DNA of 64,000 bases from Tigriopus japonicus (lineage: Eukaryota > Arthropoda > Copepoda > Harpacticoida > Harpacticidae). The stretch is taken from NCBI GenBank assembly GCA_010645155.1, contig CM021312.1, positions 3,003,021 through 3,067,020 of the forward strand, given 5' to 3'. Position numbers and translations under genes: made by a program. A model generated the notes under the pieces. The model searched no databases, was not told the DNA's origin, and saw only the letters and a list, made by a program, of their open reading frames with translations. Shown here one piece after another: positions 35,694-46,378 of this stretch (position 1 is the first letter of the stretch; every line of letters begins with the position of its first letter).

Positions 35694-36273
35694 CCACTAG
35701 GTTGGAGAGGACCTAAAATGGCCGCCGTCGCCTTGATTCCTTGTTAAAGCCTGCCCCTCCTCCTCCTCCTCCCTCGCCCCGCCCACCTCTGTTCCGGGTT
35801 GGTCGTTTGGCGCTCCACCCGCCCACCCATTTGTCGAGGAGAGAGGCGGGTTTGCCCGAGGTTTTCTCAACCCACTTCATCACCCCCAAAAACTCATCAT
35901 CCGACTTTCTATTCAAGGAGTTATCGCTCCATCACGGCTTAGGGCGTGGCCTGACTTGGCGGGTGCGATTCCTCTGGGATTGGTTGGCGTCCCTGGCAAT
36001 TTATCGCGAGCGTGAGCCGAAGAAATCGCTCGCTCGCTCGCTGGCTGGCTGGCCGTCGTCTTGGTTTGACCGTGAGGGTCCGTGATCAAGACGGCCTCAC
36101 CCGCGCCCGTCGTTGGTTCCGCCGCTCCGCCCGTCGCCATTGCCACCGCCGTTGCTGCCGGGTCGCTTGGCCTGGAGGACTTGCCCGGCCCCGATCCGGC
36201 TCAAACCGCGGCTGCCGTTGCCGCTATCCCTAGTTTCCCGGCGCCGCCGCCGTCTCGACCGCGAGGCGTCACC

Positions 36274-37263
36274 ATGGCCTCGGCGCCGTTGACCTCGTCG
36301 CGCTCGGAATTTATCGTGGGCGGCAAGTACCGCTTGGTGCGCAAGATCGGTTCGGGTTCGTTCGGCGACATCTACTTGGGCATCAACATCACCAATGGCG
36401 AGGAAGTGGCCGTCAAGTTAGAGAGTCTCAAGGCCCGACACCCGCAGCTGTTGTACGAGTCCAAGTTGTACAAGATCCTGCAAGGGGGCGTGGGTATTCC
36501 CCACATTCGGTGGTACGGCCCCGAACGCGACTACAATGTCCTGGTTATGGATCTGTTGGGCCCGTCGCTCGAGGATTTGTTCAATTTCTGCTCCCGCCGA
36601 TTCACCATGAAGACCGTGCTCATGTTGGCCGACCAGATGATTGGCCGCATCGAGTTCATGCACAACAAGAACTTTATCCATCGGGACATTAAGCCCGACA
36701 ATTTCCTCATGGGCATCGGGCGCCATTGCAACAAGCTCTTCATCATCGACTTTGGCTTGGCCAAGAAATACCGCGACAATCGGACGCGCTTACACATTTG
36801 CTATCGCGAAGACAAGAACTTGACGGGCACGGCCAGGTACGCCTCCATCAACGCCCACTTGGGGATTGAACAATCGCGTCGGGACGACATGGAATCGCTT
36901 GGCTACGTGCTCATGTATTTTAACCGGAGCACGTTACCGTGGCAGGGTCTCAAGGCTGCCACGAAAAAGCAGAAATATGAGAAGATCAGCGAAAAGAAAA
37001 TGTCCACCCCGGTCGAGGTTCTCTGCAAGGCATACCCGGCCGAATTCGCCATGTATTTGAACTATTGCCGCGGTCTACGGTTCGAGGAGGCGCCCGACTA
37101 CATGTATCTGCGACAGTTGTTCCGCATTCTCTTTCGTACCCTCAACCACCAATACGACTATACCTTTGACTGGACCATGCTGAAGCAGAAGGCCGCTCAG
37201 TCGGCGGCCGCGGTGGGCGGCACTCCGGCTGCCAACCCCACCGCCACGTCTGGAGGTCGCTAA
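36274..37263 (+). CDS. CK1alpha: Casein kinase 1 alpha, intronless
   Basis: The frame gives 329 aa from the ATG in GTCACCATGG, a strong initiation context; upstream in-frame codons include no ATG. Serine/threonine kinase landmarks: GSGSFG at 26-31, VAVK Lys48, HRD Asp138 in [12 protein letters not shown] Asp159, [15 protein letters not shown], and the CK1 [16 protein letters not shown] block. It lacks the long C-terminal tail of delta/epsilon and has the alpha-type LKQKAAQ end. CK1 alpha primes beta-catenin/Armadillo and Ci/Gli for degradation and works in many other pathways, in cytosol and nucleus. Oddities: the activation loop reads LHICYRED where CK1 proteins have QHIPYRED, and the coding sequence has no intron and is GC-rich, so a retrocopy is possible. 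An AATAAA lies at 38250-38255. Confidence 0.96.
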   Translation: MASAPLTSSRSEFIVGGKYRLVRKIGSGSFGDIYLGINITNGEEVAVKLESLKARHPQLLYESKLYKILQGGVGIPHIRWYGPERDYNVLVMDLLGPSLEDLFNFCSRRFTMKTVLMLADQMIGRIEFMHNKNFIHRDIKPDNFLMGIGRHCNKLFIIDFGLAKKYRDNRTRLHICYREDKNLTGTARYASINAHLGIEQSRRDDMESLGYVLMYFNRSTLPWQGLKAATKKQKYEKISEKKMSTPVEVLCKAYPAEFAMYLNYCRGLRFEEAPDYMYLRQLFRILFRTLNHQYDYTFDWTMLKQKAAQSAAAVGGTPAANPTATSGGR

Positions 37264-39078
37264 GTTCTCGCGTGTCACGCCCTCGCCCTCTTCAATAATT
37301 TGAGTCTAGCCTAGGTCCCAGCTCGCTCTGCCGGTCGGTCGGCTCGCCCGCCGCGTCAATCCACCATGATGATCGCCGCCCTCGCTCGACGGAGGAGAGG
37401 CGTGCCATGATAACCCTATTCATTTCTGCTAGCCGCCAAACTGGGCGCATGATGATTTTTTCCGTTTTCTTCTTCGGGATAAGTGAGTGAGAACACCCGA
37501 TAGGTGTGTGCGTGTTCTCCGGTGACGAATGCCCGCTACCGCTTCAACAAACGACCCCTTCCCCTTTTTTATACCTCAAATCTATAATAGAAGAATACAA
37601 GAGTCGGACTTGGTCATGGCCAGAGACAAAGGCGGATAGTACCCACGGACCTTCAGTGTCAAATGTCCTCCCTCCGATCAATTTCGGCTCCAACCACGCC
37701 CCCTTTTTCTTATTATGTTGCCTAGATCTTGAGTAGGAAATTAACGAACGCTCTTGAGTGCGTGTGTGTCATTAAGGCCCTTTACCCCTGTTTTTTTCGA
37801 ACTCTCAGTTATTTGCGTTTCCTTTCGATATATTGTAGATTTTGAGTAATTCCCAAATTATAATCATTTCTACTGGTACTACATTATTATTATTACTACT
37901 ACTACTTCTTCTGTCTGTACCATTACCACCACCAACGCTATTGCTTTTGTTCTTATTATTATTTCTACAATATCATCATGATAGCTACCACTTCTGCTCT
38001 ATTTCTGGAAGATGAAAAAGAGTTCTGAGACATGAATCTTTTTGCGTATGATAATGCTATTCATCTCCCAAGAACAACTCTGGCACCCAAAATACACACA
38101 CGCACCTCTTTCCCACATTAGCCCGCCCCCTACTCCACCTCCTCCTCCTCTTCTCCTTCCCTTGAATTCTCGACCGTTTTCTTGACCTCTCACTCACTGA
38201 ATGAAGAAACGCGAGAAGAGTAACCGTGTATAAAGTTTACTGTTTTTGTAATAAAACCGAAATTTTGTTTTTGACGTGGCCTCAACACTGCGTTCTCTCG
38301 CCCATTTCACCGAATATATTACATAGACATTCACAAAACGAAGTTATCCAGCGACTTTGAATCATTTTTTTCGGAAAATCCATCTCCCACGTTCTCACAA
38401 TGTCGTTGCATCGTAGACGCGTAAAAGGTCTCTCGGCTTTACTTAGCAAAAAGGACTCTGATTGAATGAGGAAACAACCAAAGTTCAAGGTCGAAGCCAC
38501 CAACAAGGAATTCCTAACCACAGGGTAAGACAGACATAGTGAAACATGAATATTGTGAAATAACTCCTTACCAACAAGGTCAAAAGGAAAGCCTGGCTTT
38601 AAGAAGTTATTCATCATATAACATACGGTACTATAACATAATGGAACGTTATCTGTCATGTCCTCCTTTGGACCAAAATCCACCCTGAACGTCTTGATAT
38701 CTATGCCACTACTTGCACGCATTTATTCCTCCTCTTGGATATCATCCCATACTGGTTCTGCTACAACCAACGGGGTCCTTGTTGCCCTTGCTGGTTTTCT
38801 TTTATAATCCAACCGACAGTTGTGGGGAACACCTTAGTCTTTGGCCATTCTTTTGAAAAAAATGACCTGTAGACGGAATAGCTTTAAAATTTATCGTGTT
38901 TGCTGCCATTCTAGAGAATGTGCTATATTTTATAGCAGGACCTATGTGATGAAGCTCCTGAATGTTTTATGAAGTGGTAATAAAGATCAACTTATTGATT
39001 TATGAATCATGATGTTAATATAAGCAATACTTCATGGACGATTAAAAATACGTAAAGGCAAACACTGGACCGTTGAGA
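37264..39078. other. Casein kinase 3' UTR and intergenic DNA
   Basis: A polyadenylation signal AATAAA at 38250-38255 suggests a ~1-kb kinase 3' UTR rich in ATT/ACT/ACC triplets. A 146-codon minus-strand frame at 38282-38722 could not be assigned. The rest shows no feature. Confidence 0.5.
38250..38255 (+). terminator. Polyadenylation signal of casein kinase 1 alpha
   Basis: AATAAA in the context TTTTGTAATAAAACC, the first good signal after the kinase stop codon on this strand. Confidence 0.5.
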
Positions 39079-39886
39079 TTACATTTCGTCTTCGGAGACA
39101 TCCAAGTCCTCTTCAGGGAAATCTCCAACTGTCACGTGGGACACTTTGACGAAACCGCCATATTTCTCGGGACAAGTAAAATATCGCTTCCCATCCACAC
39201 TCCCATCGTTCTTGCCCAACGGCTCGTCATATTGAACTCCAACCCAATAACCTAAAACAGAACAGTCCAGCGTCTTGATTGAAATACCATATTGATTACA
39301 TTATTATCATTTTTAACCTACCACTTTTGAAGTGCACTTTTCCCACAAACCGGACCGTTCCTCGACGAGTCATGGCCCCGGGAGCTTTGACCTCGCATCT
39401 GTCGTCGACTTTCATAGCCTCGGCCATTTGTTTCTCCTCTTGCTCCAATTTGTTCTTCTCCTCCTCCATTTTCTTGAGCTCTTCTTCATTATACTTTCCG
39501 AGTCGATTTCGCTTCAGAAAGCTTTGAACGGTGTCATCACGTTTGGAGTACTCTTCTTTGGACATTTCAAACTTCTGCACATTAGCCAAATTTTCAAACT
39601 CGTCCTTGGTTTTATTCGTGTCGACCACGTGTAATCGCATCCCCGAGTCCACATGGTAGGATCCCAGAAGGGCCGAGTTGTCATGGAGATCACAGACTTT
39701 GTTGTCTTTGCTGTCGAAAACCGTGATGGACATGGAGGCACTCGAGGCACCGGTGATCAGTTCCAATTTAGCTTTGAGGTCCGCAATCGTCAAGTCTTTG
39801 GCGAACTTCTTCTCGCTCGTAAACGAGGTACAATTAGAGGAGATGAAGACATTGACCAATGTCTCCGTTATGACTTGAAACGCCAT
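39079..39886 (-). CDS. TBCB: Tubulin-folding cofactor B (TBCB), two exons
   Basis: Exon 1 is 39322-39886 and exon 2 is 39079-39251. The 70-nt intron (39252-39321) has donor GTAGGT and acceptor TGTTTTAG. The product is 245 aa, near the usual 244. Residues ~10-90 form the ubiquitin-like domain ([18 protein letters not shown]...). Residues ~130-160 are a Glu/Lys-rich coiled coil. The CAP-Gly domain spans ~160-230, with [24 protein letters not shown] (GKNDG at 201-205) and GGFVKV. It ends acidic with DEM, resembling the tubulin-like DEI tail of the family. TBCB binds alpha-tubulin released by CCT and, with TBCE, assists heterodimer assembly and disassembly in the cytosol. The frame opens further upstream to 39958, but MAFQ matches the family start and is preceded by a 3' splice-site-like tract. 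Confidence 0.93.
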
Positions 39887-39887
39887 A

Positions 39888-39908
39888 CTAGAAGCACAGA
39901 AACAGAAG
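39888..39908 (-). promoter_or_regulatory. 3' splice-site-like tract just before the TBCB ATG
   Basis: The minus strand reads CTTCTGTTTCTGTGCTTCTAG, then T, then ATG. Such a tract one base from the start codon could be a spliced-leader trans-splice acceptor or the end of a 5' UTR intron. Confidence 0.45.
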
Positions 39909-39959
39909 GGTCCCGGATTAATCAACGGACAACATAACCGAATAATGGATGGATACATT

Positions 39960-39965
39960 TTTATT
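39960..39965 (-). terminator. Polyadenylation signal of DCTN4
   Basis: AATAAA on the minus strand 55 nt after the DCTN4 stop and ~75 nt before the TBCB start, so DCTN4 3'-end formation and TBCB 5'-end formation nearly overlap. Confidence 0.55.
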
Positions 39966-40020
39966 TTAATAAAGAATAAGCATAAAATAATGGTGGAAGT
40001 CGTTCATCACAGAAAGTCCG

Positions 40021-41550
40021 TTAAGAGGCTGAGCCGAGATTGAGATGGACCGGGATCATGATCTCGGCCGTTTGGGCTTCTCTCTGTTCCAGTGCAGATA
40101 TCGTGTTAGTATACAGGAATTTCAGGGCCATCGAAGTCATGATCGGCGTGCCCGTTGCCACCGTTGAATCAATGTCAGCCGAGAAATGAACGCCTACTCG
40201 GTTATCTTTCCGCCAAGCCACGATCTTCTCATCATCCACGACATTCTTGATTTCCGGACCAGTATCGTCGTACTCAGCGGCATCATCTCGTTGAGGCAGA
40301 TGCACTTTACCCAAAGGCACCACACATTGGGCATTGGCCACGATTTGCTTGGACTCGCTGGCTTTGACCAGCATGGTGTTGCGAATCAATCCAATGGGTT
40401 TTTTTTCCGGACTGACCTCGAGTTGACCTTTTTTGGCCGGATCGCTACTTTGGTGTCGAGCGGTTTGATATTGTTCCAGGGTCAAGAACTCGACTTGGGT
40501 AGGATGCTGGGTTGGATTGACCAACTTCAAGATAAACCGAACCGTCGTTCCGGGCTTTAACACGGGATCCACCCGATAAATAACCACTTCGGGGACGTGA
40601 TAGAAAGCGGCCAGTTGAATCTTAAACTTGATGGAAGACGGATTGTATTCGGGCTTGCACAGATTGTGTTCGCACTCTCGACATCGTTGCGATCGTTTGA
40701 TCATCAGATGCTTATGCTTCAAATACAGATCACGGGCGACTACGGGCGGCCGCTCCAATAGCGTTAATCGCGCCGGTAAAGCCATTATATCGGACAAAGC
40801 CACGGGTCGGGTAAATAAGTCTTCCGGCAAAACCTCGACCTCTTCAATCGAACGAGCCTGACTGGGCGTTAATTCCGCGGTTCGATTAGCCTCCCCGCCT
40901 CCCGCCGCCTCAATTTGACTTCGGGCAGCCGCCGGAGGCAATCCCGCCCGTTTTCTCGCCACGGCCGAACTCACGCCGTATTTATCGGACAATTGCATGT
41001 AGCTCAATTTTCGGCCTAGAAAGCGTCGACTCTCCTTTTCGAGTTTTTCCCGTTGAGCTAATCCTCGATAGTGTTCCTGGATCTGGGCCAATCGCGGGGC
41101 TTGTTCGGGTTCCAATTCAGGCCAGGCCCCCGAAGCCACGGCCTGATCGGGTAGGCCGATATCCCTGGAGGTCCAATGACAGAAAGCGCAGACCAAATAG
41201 AACACCTTCTTAGCCACTATTTGGGAGGGGTCTTCTTGACTGGGCACGGGTGTGGAAGTGGCGCGGGTCGACAGATTGTGGGCGCACACGGGACAATCGA
41301 AGCAGTTGCCGCAACGGTTCTTCTTGAGACGGGCTTCGGCCGAAGGCATATTCTCCAAGCAATGAGGACAGTAGTGCGAATCGACCTCATGGGAGACGCA
41401 GTAGCCGCAACGGGGCGCCAAACAGTGGCGACAAAAGTAAAGCCGGGACAGAGTTTGGGGCGCGCCGCACGAACACGAATATTGAACGCGGCTTAACAGG
41501 GATTCGTCGAAGGGACACGGGATGGAAGGCGGGGCCTTGGGCAGGGCCAT
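40021..41550 (-). CDS. DCTN4: Dynactin subunit 4 (p62), single exon
   Basis: 509 aa, slightly longer than the ~460-aa vertebrate protein. The N-terminus has the p62 Cys-rich zinc-binding series: CSCG, CRHC, CGYC, CPHC, then CGNCFDCPVC and later CAFC. A charged helical stretch runs ~150-240. The signature RSQRCRECEHNLCKPEYNPS sits near residue 290, followed by the beta-rich C-terminal half. DCTN4 is a pointed-end subunit of dynactin, the dynein activator, binding near Arp11 and linking dynactin to cargo and cortex. No introns. It lies 134 bp upstream of TBCB on the same strand. The ATG context is CCCAGGATGG, preceded by a pyrimidine tract. The extra length falls mostly between the zinc region and the signature. 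Confidence 0.95.
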   Translation of the reverse strand: MALPKAPPSIPCPFDESLLSRVQYSCSCGAPQTLSRLYFCRHCLAPRCGYCVSHEVDSHYCPHCLENMPSAEARLKKNRCGNCFDCPVCAHNLSTRATSTPVPSQEDPSQIVAKKVFYLVCAFCHWTSRDIGLPDQAVASGAWPELEPEQAPRLAQIQEHYRGLAQREKLEKESRRFLGRKLSYMQLSDKYGVSSAVARKRAGLPPAAARSQIEAAGGGEANRTAELTPSQARSIEEVEVLPEDLFTRPVALSDIMALPARLTLLERPPVVARDLYLKHKHLMIKRSQRCRECEHNLCKPEYNPSSIKFKIQLAAFYHVPEVVIYRVDPVLKPGTTVRFILKLVNPTQHPTQVEFLTLEQYQTARHQSSDPAKKGQLEVSPEKKPIGLIRNTMLVKASESKQIVANAQCVVPLGKVHLPQRDDAAEYDDTGPEIKNVVDDEKIVAWRKDNRVGVHFSADIDSTVATGTPIMTSMALKFLYTNTISALEQREAQTAEIMIPVHLNLGSAS

Positions 41551-41551
41551 C

Positions 41552-41572
41552 CTGGGCGGAGAGAGAACCGTC
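41552..41572 (-). promoter_or_regulatory. 3' splice-site-like tract just before the DCTN4 ATG
   Basis: The minus strand reads GGTTCTCTCTCCGCCCAG, then G, then ATG. It has the same arrangement as at TBCB: pyrimidine-rich tract, AG, one base, ATG. Confidence 0.45.
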
Positions 41573-44500
41573 AGACGGTAGAGGATATTTCAAACACTTC
41601 CTATTAGCAGATACGCCTTAATATCGAGAGAGGTTGGGCTGTATGGACATTAATCCACACGCACTTTCCTCTCGGAAGGGTGACCATAATTTGCGTATCA
41701 AAATTGTGTTTAATGTGATTCACGTTAGTCACACTCATTTCTCGCGAAACAACAAAATGTTTCTGATTTCCATATGATATTGCTTCTGAGTGACCTCTTG
41801 GAGGATCTTGAGCATGGATAGAACTACAGACAGTTCAAAAAGTGGCAATAAGCCAAAAGAGCGTAAGTTAAATAATATATGATTTCATTCATGACACGTT
41901 CTTGTATGGTCAGTTGACAGATAACGGGATTTTGGTATTCAAAATATTTAAAAAAACAGGAAAAGGTCACCTTATGTAGCATGGACAGCCAAGCAGGAAG
42001 TTAAGGGAGGATGTTAGGTTTAAAAAGCTTCATTGTTACAGGTTGACAAATTAGATTAGAAATCTCAAAAGTTCTCGTAGAAATGGAGTGAAAACAATAC
42101 AAAATGTAAAGGTACTTAGAATGGTTCCAAGAATCATGATTTTAATGCCAGCAAAAATGAAGAGAAGCCAATGCAGGATCAACCGTATTTAGTTTCCCAT
42201 TCCTTATTTCCTAAAATTTATACAGTCTATTTATATAAATTTATATAAACTTTTCACTCAAAAATATGACTGGCTGTTTCTCAACACCTTAACTTTAGCT
42301 CCATGTTTGGTTGTCCATACTACTTCAGGTGTCCCTTTTTTAAAATAGACGACGTACGTGTGCTAGAGTGAAAGGACGACCTTTCCTCTAGGTCTGTTCA
42401 AGTAAAAGATAACTGTCACATTTTGTTTTTGTTTCGCTCGAATTGAGTGTGACTAAAGTGGGTCAGATTGAATACAATTTTGATATGCAAATTATGGCTA
42501 CCCTTCCGAGAGGAAAGTGCGTGTGGATTAATGTCCATAGTTGGGCTGACTCAATGCATTTCGCAGTTGTACCTGGTTTTTGGGGTCAGTGTTTCAGTGT
42601 TTCCGCGAGAACGCCTTTCAAATGAATCGAGAACGAAAAATTTCAAAATTTACAAGAAAGAATTATCATTATGAATAGATGTCTTAACCGAGGAATAAAC
42701 AAACCACATATCTATTCCCTAGAGCAGGGGTGTGCAAACCCTGGCCCGCGAGTTGATTTCGCGTGGCCCGCGAGAGGATTTGTCATTTTCAATAGACTGT
42801 GGCCCGCAGCATGATTTGGCATAGCCCGTGAATTTTATACTAGAAGTTATTTGCACTTTTGGATGGTGTGACCCGCGAACGCGAACACGGGAGTGGGCCA
42901 ATTTGGCCCACTGCTGAAAAAGTTTCCACACCCCTGCCCTAGAGTGTAAAATTATCTGCATCAGCTGAATTCATCATTTAATGAAAAATAAGTCCTCAGT
43001 ACAAAGGGTAAAATAATCAAATGGTCAAAAATTAAACAAAAAAAATCAGTACGCAAGGAAACGGAATCAAACTTTCACATAAGTGATCTTTAGATGGGAG
43101 AGTGCCTTGGCTTACAGTTTCCTTTACCTTTTTTCATTGCTCTTTGAGGATGTGAAATTTCCATATACCCCTAATTTGTTAGAAGTACATAGGATATTAC
43201 TAATCCTTTTTGCAAGCCCGTTACCAAATAATAGAATACTTAATTTTGAAGAAATTAAAGTAGCACCATTAACTACGACAACACTGACAAAAAAACGGGG
43301 AAAAACGGTGAGAGACCGATACCGGTTCTTGCCTAAGCCTACAAAAACACAAAAAATCTGCTGATCTAAAGTATTTTGTTTAGAGGATCCAAGTAATTCT
43401 TAGATTAATTTTTGCGAAATCCAGAAGCATTGAAACAGTGCAATAACAGATCAGAGATGGCAGGTAAATTTTCTCACACAATTTTGTTTCAAATCCGATG
43501 GGTCCATTTGAAGACACTTTTAACCATGCCAACACCAGACGTGCTTGAATCTAAAGAAGCTTCTTTACTTGAATCGAAAGCGGAAGGCGAGGATTAGCGG
43601 CAAAACTTAAACATTACTCTCGGATTTTTTCCCCCAGGTGAAAAATCCTCTATGCCTCACATTTCGACCCTATCGGGTTCCTTGCTTATTTAATTTTCTG
43701 CCCCCAGTCTTCGTTGAGAAAATGGAGAAGCATTGAAATAAGATGATGATGTAATGATGTAAGATGATCATTTTTCAACTTTTATTCTTTTATTGTTGAG
43801 ACTCGAGAACATTCTAGGAGCATCAAATAGAAAAAAAATGTCTAATGCAGGATTAGACATATTTTTAACCACAGTCTGGTCTGGTCAATCCACTATGCAA
43901 AAATATCAAAATATCGTGAAAAAAACAACTATTTTTAATGCTTTGGCAAAGATGCGTGTTATAATATCAATATTCCTTTGACATCAAATTGATATAAAAG
44001 AAATTTCGTCGCCAAAGTGTTCATTTGATCTTAGAAAGTGACTGATAATTTGTGATTGATTTATTTAGCGGTGGTGGCAAAGAATTCGCTGAATAAGAGT
44101 ACCCAAAACTGTAATTAAAAATGTTCCACTTATTTTGACATTTCATCCAAAAGTCTCAGTAAAAAGCGGAAAAGTCTCCTGGGTTAAAAATCGAAGGAAA
44201 TCGAAGTTTATTTTATTTCATTGCAAGAGGAGCATCCTAGACTTGGGATCATCGTTGGGATGCATCAAAAGACTCTAGCGTACAAGGTTGTGTGAATTAG
44301 AGTACCCAAAACTTTAATGGTAAATCACGACAAAAGGAGATGACAAAGTCAACTTGAGATCGAATTAACTTAAAAAGTTAAGGTATATACCTAACACTTT
44401 GTTTTCTTCGCCTAATGCACTACAGCAATTTTAGTCCTTCTAATGGGTGCTCAAAGTAAGGAGTTTTTTGATAATAAAGTGTGCATACCTTGGCTGGGAG

Positions 44501-45187
44501 CGTCTTGCTTGAAAACAAAATCATATTTTTATAACGAGTTAATTAATTTCAAAAATACTTTGGCCGAGTATACCAAAAACAAATTTCTTCAATTGGTACT
44601 GCTACAACATGATCACGAACGTAATGTGTTACGAATAGTTCTTGCTTTGGTAAGGGATTTTATCTTGATTTTAGTAGTTCTTAATGAAGTCACTCAAGTG
44701 GCTCTGAACTGTCCCATCTGTTGGCCCGTTTCAAAAAATATTGAATGAATACCGCCCATTTTTTACGCAAATGAGACATGAATTTAAGCCTTGAGTTCAA
44801 CGAGCCAACCACAACTTAATATATTGCCAAATGAATATGAACGTGTGGGATGTCTCTTCGTGCCTGACAATGAAACGAGGGGCGATTGCCTTCCAAAACT
44901 CACAATAATTTGGCGGTCCCTCACAGTCAGTGACTGATTCGAACAACACACCTAAGCATGCCGTATGCTGGCTCTTGTGGCAGGATTGAGGCGTGGAAGA
45001 AGATCCCCTTCCAAACCCCCAAACCCTGTAAATGATCACTGAGCAATGGAGGAAGAGCCTAGAATGCGCTTGTTCTAGCAGACCCCGAAAAGCAGAACAC
45101 GATTGGCAAAGATAAACACATCCCAGGGGAATAGTTTTCGTGTTTCAGTAGTTTGGAGTGACTTAAGAGTGACAACATTTCCGTCCA
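41573..45187. other. Interval between DCTN4 and the innexin
   Basis: Contains the hAT-like element at 42725-42936. No other gene or repeat is recognised; a 101-codon AT-rich frame at 44443-44748 looks like chance. The innexin promoter should lie at its right end, but I see no clear TATA box. Confidence 0.4.
42725..42936. mobile_element. hAT-like MITE (212 bp) with perfect 8-bp target duplication
   Basis: The ends CAGGGGTGTGCAAAC and GTTTCCACACCCCTG are inverted repeats with one mismatch in 15. CCCTAGAG stands immediately outside both ends (42717-42724 and 42937-42944); an 8-bp duplication with a CTAGAG core is a hAT hallmark. The interior repeats a (T)GGCCCGCG(A)-type motif about five times in both halves. 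No coding capacity. Confidence 0.92.
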
Positions 45188-46378
45188 ATGGCGCACTTGT
45201 TGAGTGAGCTCATCACATATCTTGAATTCGACGAGATCAACATTGACAATTGGTATTTCAAGCTCTACTACAAAGGATGTGTGGTCTGTTTCTTTGCCGG
45301 ATCCATGGTCGGAGTGCTCAGTCAGTACTTTGGTCAGCCAATTACCTGCAATTTCAGGACAGTGAATTCAGACATGGCCACAGATTACTGTTGGATACAC
45401 GGAAGTAGCTACTTCCCACCTGAATATCAGCCCCATATGAAATGCATTGTGGATCTACAAGGGATCAATAGTGAGGATGACGCCCCAGATACCTCCTACT
45501 ATCAATGGGTGGTATTCATGCAGGTTTTCCAAGCAGGCATGTTTAGGTTTCCATACAATTTGTGGAGATTTTTTGAGGGGGGATTAATCCGATCCTTTGG
45601 CACGGATGCTAAAGCTGCAATTATGATTAGAGCTTCGGACAGTACTAAGCATCATGATGAAGTAGTGATAGAACGGGTGGCTGGACGGTTTGTGAACTAC
45701 TTCAAATCGATTTTGCATCAAAACCAGTGGTATTTTGTCAAATATGTGTTCTGCGAGTGGCTCAATTTCGTGTTCTTGTTCATCAACTTCTGGGCCATTG
45801 ACCTGTTTCTAGATGGAAAATTTAGGTATTATGGGTTTGAAGCCGTGAAGTATTCATTGTTAACGCCTTCCGAGCAAAAAGTGTCGAGTAATCCGTATTG
45901 CGCTATTTTCCCCACGGAGGTCAGTTGTACCATTCCGAATGTTGGCGCTGCCGGAGGCGAACAGCATCATAATAGTTTTTGCGTGTTGGCACAGAACATC
46001 ATTAATGAGAAGATTTACTTGATCATTTGGTTCTACTTGGCCTTTCTTCTGGTCGTGTCGGTTAGTTTCACCATCTACAGGATCTGCATCATCTTCTTTG
46101 AGCCCCTTCGCTTCTGGATCTTGTACTTGAAGATCCGGAAAGGCTACGACGATGCCATTGGAGATGCCCTGAAAATTGTTCTGTCCAAATGTTACATCGG
46201 GGATTGGTTTGTGCTCCACCAGTTGAACAAAAACGTGAATGTGAAGTTTTTTAGGTGGTTCATTAAGGCACTGCGACACGAACTCATAAGAGAAGCTGAA
46301 CACTCGAGACGAAAGCGTTACCGAAATGGTCATGTCCAACAAGATCACAAACGCCAATGGACAAAGCCAAGAAAGTGA
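45188..46378 (+). CDS. Innexin gap-junction protein, single exon
   Basis: 396 aa with four membrane segments: ~31-50 (VVCFFAGSMVGVLSQYF), ~104-126, ~190-208 (LNFVFLFINFWAIDLFL) and ~277-305 (YLIIWFYLAFLLVVSVSFTI). The innexin signature YYQWV is at ~104, followed by FQAGMFRFPYNLW. Extracellular loop 1 has C...YCW, and loop 2 has the conserved Cys spacing and the NIINEKIYLIIW block. Innexins assemble into hemichannels and intercellular gap junctions in the plasma membrane; arthropod genomes carry several paralogs and I cannot say which this is. The basic C-terminal tail is rich in Arg/Lys. An AATAAA lies at 46448-46453, 70 bp after the stop. Confidence 0.96.
   Translation: MAHLLSELITYLEFDEINIDNWYFKLYYKGCVVCFFAGSMVGVLSQYFGQPITCNFRTVNSDMATDYCWIHGSSYFPPEYQPHMKCIVDLQGINSEDDAPDTSYYQWVVFMQVFQAGMFRFPYNLWRFFEGGLIRSFGTDAKAAIMIRASDSTKHHDEVVIERVAGRFVNYFKSILHQNQWYFVKYVFCEWLNFVFLFINFWAIDLFLDGKFRYYGFEAVKYSLLTPSEQKVSSNPYCAIFPTEVSCTIPNVGAAGGEQHHNSFCVLAQNIINEKIYLIIWFYLAFLLVVSVSFTIYRICIIFFEPLRFWILYLKIRKGYDDAIGDALKIVLSKCYIGDWFVLHQLNKNVNVKFFRWFIKALRHELIREAEHSRRKRYRNGHVQQDHKRQWTKPRK

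Noticed and set aside
36082..36273. 64-codon N-terminal extension of casein kinase 1 alpha
   Set aside because: The open stretch begins with GTG, not ATG, has low-complexity Ala/Pro composition and lies before a strong Kozak ATG matching the family start.
38282..38722. 146-codon minus-strand frame between CK1 alpha and TBCB
   Set aside because: Probably antisense chance; no domain or conserved motif is visible.
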